From the NCBI GenBank assembly GCA_937946835.1, contig CALFAV010000040.1, forward strand, positions 1 through 64,000: DNA of 64,000 nucleotides. Reading direction: 5' to 3'. Below the pieces are notes generated by a model. It saw only the letters and a program-made list of their open reading frames with translations. It did no database searches and was not told the DNA's origin. Source of the stretch: an uncultured Verrucomicrobiae bacterium (GTDB taxonomy: Bacteria; Verrucomicrobiota; Verrucomicrobiia; Limisphaerales; J093). Of the stretch, positions 61,726 through 64,000 are shown one piece after another. Numbering within the stretch: the first letter of the stretch is position 1; each line of letters opens with the position of its first letter. The position numbers were made by a program, and so were the translations under genes.

Positions 61726-62146
61726 GTTCAAGAACAGTTGAGGCCCGCCGCAGCGGCGGCCCGGCACGCGCGGCCGGGTTTCGGAACCCGACCGGACGGG
61801 CAAGATAGCCGATTGCGCCGGGCCGACAATCCCTACGTGCGCATCCGGCCGAACCACCCCGGCAGGCTGTCGCCGGCTGAAAGCCGGTACTCCGGCGGTA
61901 GCGGCAGCCGGAGTGGCGCCGACTGGCAGTCGCCCGTATCGCGGACTGCCAATCCGCGCTACTGCGCGGCCAAGATGTCCCCGATCTGTGGTAGGGCCGC
62001 GCAGCGTCGCGGCCCGGGCAACCGCCGCATGGGATACCCGGCTTGCCCGCCGGCGGGAAGCCGGCGCTCCGGTGTTAGCGGCACCACTCGCGGAGGCCCA
62101 TGCTCGGGCTGGATTTTAGCCCGCAGCCGGGCATTATTCGCCCGAC
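61726..62146. repeat. Palindromic repeat island 6 (divergent aceE / hpf gap)
   Basis: No gene is present. It contains two core copies (61875-61891 and 62052-62068), a hairpin GCGGACT-type module (about 61940-61961) and the 43-base module 61990-62032, which matches 27712-27754 with about three mismatches in the same orientation. The gap must also contain the aceE and hpf promoters, but the hpf start lacks an obvious one. Confidence 0.75.
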
Positions 62147-62500
62147 ATGAAGTTCATTCTCACCACGCACAACCTCACGGTCACCCAGGCCATCGAGGAT
62201 CACATCCTCGACAAAATCGAGAAGCTCGAGCACCTGGACCGCTGGCTGATTGACGCCCGGGTGACGCTGGTTCACGACAAAACCAAGGCCCCGGAAAAGC
62301 AATTCGGCTGCTCGGTCCGATTGGGCGTGCGTGGTCCGGACCTCTTTGCCCAGGACTCGCGGGGGGACCTGTACACCGCCATTGACCAGGTCTTCAAAAA
62401 AATCGAGCAGCAAATCCGCAAACGCCACAACAAGCGCAAGGCCACCAAGCACGGCGAAGGCTCGCGCCTGAAGCGCACCCGCCAGGAAACCAGCCTCTGA
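62147..62500 (+). CDS. hpf: Short ribosome hibernation-promoting factor
   Basis: A 117-residue HPF/RaiA-family protein that binds the 30S subunit and silences ribosomes in stationary phase. It starts MKFILTTHNLTVTQAIEDHILDKIEKLEHLD and has the conserved FGCSVRLGVRG and DLYTAIDQVFKKIEQQIRK segments, then a basic tail. It lacks the second domain of long HPF, which drives 100S dimers, so it is of the short type. No Shine-Dalgarno precedes the ATG. It is divergent from aceE and convergent with the APC permease. Confidence 0.88.
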   Translation: MKFILTTHNLTVTQAIEDHILDKIEKLEHLDRWLIDARVTLVHDKTKAPEKQFGCSVRLGVRGPDLFAQDSRGDLYTAIDQVFKKIEQQIRKRHNKRKATKHGEGSRLKRTRQETSL

Positions 62501-62546
62501 GTCGCGGCCGCTCGCCGCCTTTCCCCCGCCGGGCCCCGGGCCGTGG

Positions 62547-63851
62547 TTAGCGCGAACTGTCGGGCCGGGACGGTCCGCGCCCCCGGCGCCGTTGCCCCCA
62601 CCAGACCAGCCAGCCCACCGCCATCGTGGCCAGCCCCAGCAGGCTTTCCCGGGGGCGCCGGCCCACGGTGAACGCCGTCATCGCCAGCACACCGGCCAAA
62701 AACAACCCCGGCACCCACGGCCAGCCCGGCACCGCCAGGCGCGGCCCCTCCCGAAAACGCAGGCGCATCAACCCGGCCACGGTCGCGGCCGTGCTCAGAC
62801 TCAGGGTGAAACCGATGTAGGTGAGCAGCGCGTCAAAGGTGGCGCTCCAGAGCAACGCCAGCGCCACCCCGGCCTGCAGGGCGATGGACGTGCGCGGCGG
62901 CCCGGCCGTGGCGGCGAAAATCCGCGGCACGCACCCGTCGGCCGCCATTTGCGCGTACACCCGCGGCCCGGCCATCACCAGCGAAGACACCGAACTGACC
63001 AGCGCCACGGCCACCAGCACGGTAATCGCCTCCGCCCAGGCCGCCCCGCCCAGGGCCGCCGCCGCCACCCGCCCCACCTCCAGCTTGCCGGCCAGCTCGG
63101 GCACCGGCGCGGCGTGCACAAACACGTAATTCAACGCCAGGTACAGCGCGGTGACCACCCCGGTCCCCAGCACCAACGCCCGGGGCAACGTGCGTTCCGC
63201 ATCGCGCACCTCCCCGCCGATGTACACCGCCGCGTTCCAACCCGCGTAGCTGAAGGAAATCCACACCAGCGACACCGCGAACGCGCCCACCGAGGCCGGC
63301 GCGGGATCAGTCGGCGGCAGTTCGGGCAGCCGCGGCCAGGCCAGCGCCGCGAAGCCGGCGATCAGCCCGATTTTCAGCACCACGGCGGCGTTTTGCAGCC
63401 AGGCGCCGCGCCGCACGTGCCAGGCGTGAATCGCGGAAAACCCCACAATCAACAGCGTGCCCGCCACTTTCGGCGGCCAGCCGGGCAGCCACGTCTTGGT
63501 GTACTCGCCGAAGGCAAACGCCGCGCTGGCCAGCGGCGCCGAAAACCCCACCAACAACGACAACCACCCCGCCACGTACCCCGCCGCCGGGTGCAGCGTC
63601 CGCGACAAAAACAGGTACTCGCCACCCGACTCGGGCAGGCGCCGCGCCAACGCGCCGTAACACAGCGCGCCCAACCCCGCCTGAACCCCGCCCACCGCCC
63701 AGGCCACCAGCACCAGCCCGGGCGAATGCAGGTCCGCAAGCAGAAATCCGCTGGTGGTAAACACACCCGTGCCGATCATGCTGGCCACCACCAGCGCGGC
63801 GGCGGTCCCCAGGCCCAGTTGGCGGCGCGCGGTGTTGGCCTGAGCGCTCAT
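62547..63851 (-). CDS. APC-family amino acid permease
   Basis: A 434-residue membrane protein with about twelve hydrophobic segments. It has the start GLGTAAALVVASMIGTGVFTTSGF (with the conserved GTGVF stretch), the SLVWISFSYAGWNAAVYIGGEVRD segment and later APC-typical loops. It probably exchanges or imports amino acids. The gene starts with ATG at 63851 and overlaps the preceding methyltransferase stop (ATGA). It is convergent with hpf. Confidence 0.88.
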   Translation of the reverse strand: MSAQANTARRQLGLGTAAALVVASMIGTGVFTTSGFLLADLHSPGLVLVAWAVGGVQAGLGALCYGALARRLPESGGEYLFLSRTLHPAAGYVAGWLSLLVGFSAPLASAAFAFGEYTKTWLPGWPPKVAGTLLIVGFSAIHAWHVRRGAWLQNAAVVLKIGLIAGFAALAWPRLPELPPTDPAPASVGAFAVSLVWISFSYAGWNAAVYIGGEVRDAERTLPRALVLGTGVVTALYLALNYVFVHAAPVPELAGKLEVGRVAAAALGGAAWAEAITVLVAVALVSSVSSLVMAGPRVYAQMAADGCVPRIFAATAGPPRTSIALQAGVALALLWSATFDALLTYIGFTLSLSTAATVAGLMRLRFREGPRLAVPGWPWVPGLFLAGVLAMTAFTVGRRPRESLLGLATMAVGWLVWWGQRRRGRGPSRPDSSR

Positions 63852-64000
63852 CGGCCCACCTTCCGAAAGCGCACCAGATAGTTTTCCCGCAGAAAATCCG
63901 CCCGGCCGATTTTTTTGAACCCTGCCGCCTCAATCTCCGCCGTGAACACCTCCTCGCCCGCCCGCACGTGGTTCAACACCCAGTCCGAGCTTTCCCCCGG
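63848..64000 (-). CDS. C-terminal end of a class I SAM-dependent methyltransferase (partial)
   Basis: Only the last 50 codons lie in the window; the start is beyond the right edge. On the minus strand it reads DWVLNHVRAGEEVFTAEIEAAGFKKI..., ending KVGR, the C-terminal pattern of a family of predicted extracytoplasmic or small-molecule methyltransferases. The stop overlaps the start of the APC permease gene (ATGA), so the two are coupled. The substrate is unknown. Confidence 0.6.
   Translation of the reverse strand, partial: PGESSDWVLNHVRAGEEVFTAEIEAAGFKKIGRADFLRENYLVRFRKVGR

Overview
The window is high-G+C bacterial chromosome, and most probably comes from a Verrucomicrobiota member of the Limisphaerales type. 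This rests on the gene types taken together: two PEP-CTERM proteins, two prepilin-like proteins with a [10 protein letters not shown] leader, a DUF1800/DUF1501 pair, a Gld-type ABC operon, a futalosine-pathway MqnD and a homodimeric pyruvate dehydrogenase E1. I saw no rRNA, tRNA, CRISPR array, phage or intact insertion sequence. The DNA is mostly densely packed, with many ATGA, GTGA or TGATG stop/start overlaps and few clear Shine-Dalgarno sequences.

Layout. 1-960 has no intact gene, only an RHS-type gene relic and palindromic repeats. 961-3940 is a coupled proB-mazG-anmK operon. 3961-10659 holds an orphan response regulator, a TSUP permease, a PEP-CTERM protein, mqnD, a LOG-family protein, an M16 peptidase and galE. 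10785-15056 is a cytochrome c maturation operon: a lipoprotein with a duplicated domain, then ResB and CcsA. 15342-24197 carries two transporters, a UreF-like protein, DinG, a left-handed beta-helix protein, a prepilin, a sugar kinase and an SDR. 24250-27486 encodes a giant secreted beta-propeller protein. 28274-30596 is an NfnAB/GltA-type flavoprotein pair. 30657-35304 is a helicase-ferredoxin-uvrC operon. 35613-37912 is der plus a PHP phosphatase.

38092-41198 is a VWA-PP2C-kinase triad of the TerY-P type. The kinase carries a predicted zinc site and a membrane anchor. It is preceded by a type II secretion F-like protein and a prepilin. 43491-52413 is a secreted and carbohydrate-related region: glucoamylase-domain protein, zinc alcohol dehydrogenase, DUF1501, DUF1800 and a PEP-CTERM propeller protein. 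52414-57426 is the GldA/GldF/GldG/DUF4340 operon. 57669-64000 holds nikR, a NYN/LOTUS protein, aceE, a short HPF, an APC permease and the end of a methyltransferase.

The intergenic regions share a family of modular GC-rich palindromic repeats, seen in six islands. Some copies are almost identical over 33, 43 or 76 bases. The most interesting items for follow-up are the membrane-anchored TerY-P-like triad, the repeat family (including inverted copies bracketing der-PHP), the orphan UreF-like gene, the helicase-ferredoxin-UvrC operon and the signs of leaderless transcription. All functional calls come from reading motifs by eye; no search was run.
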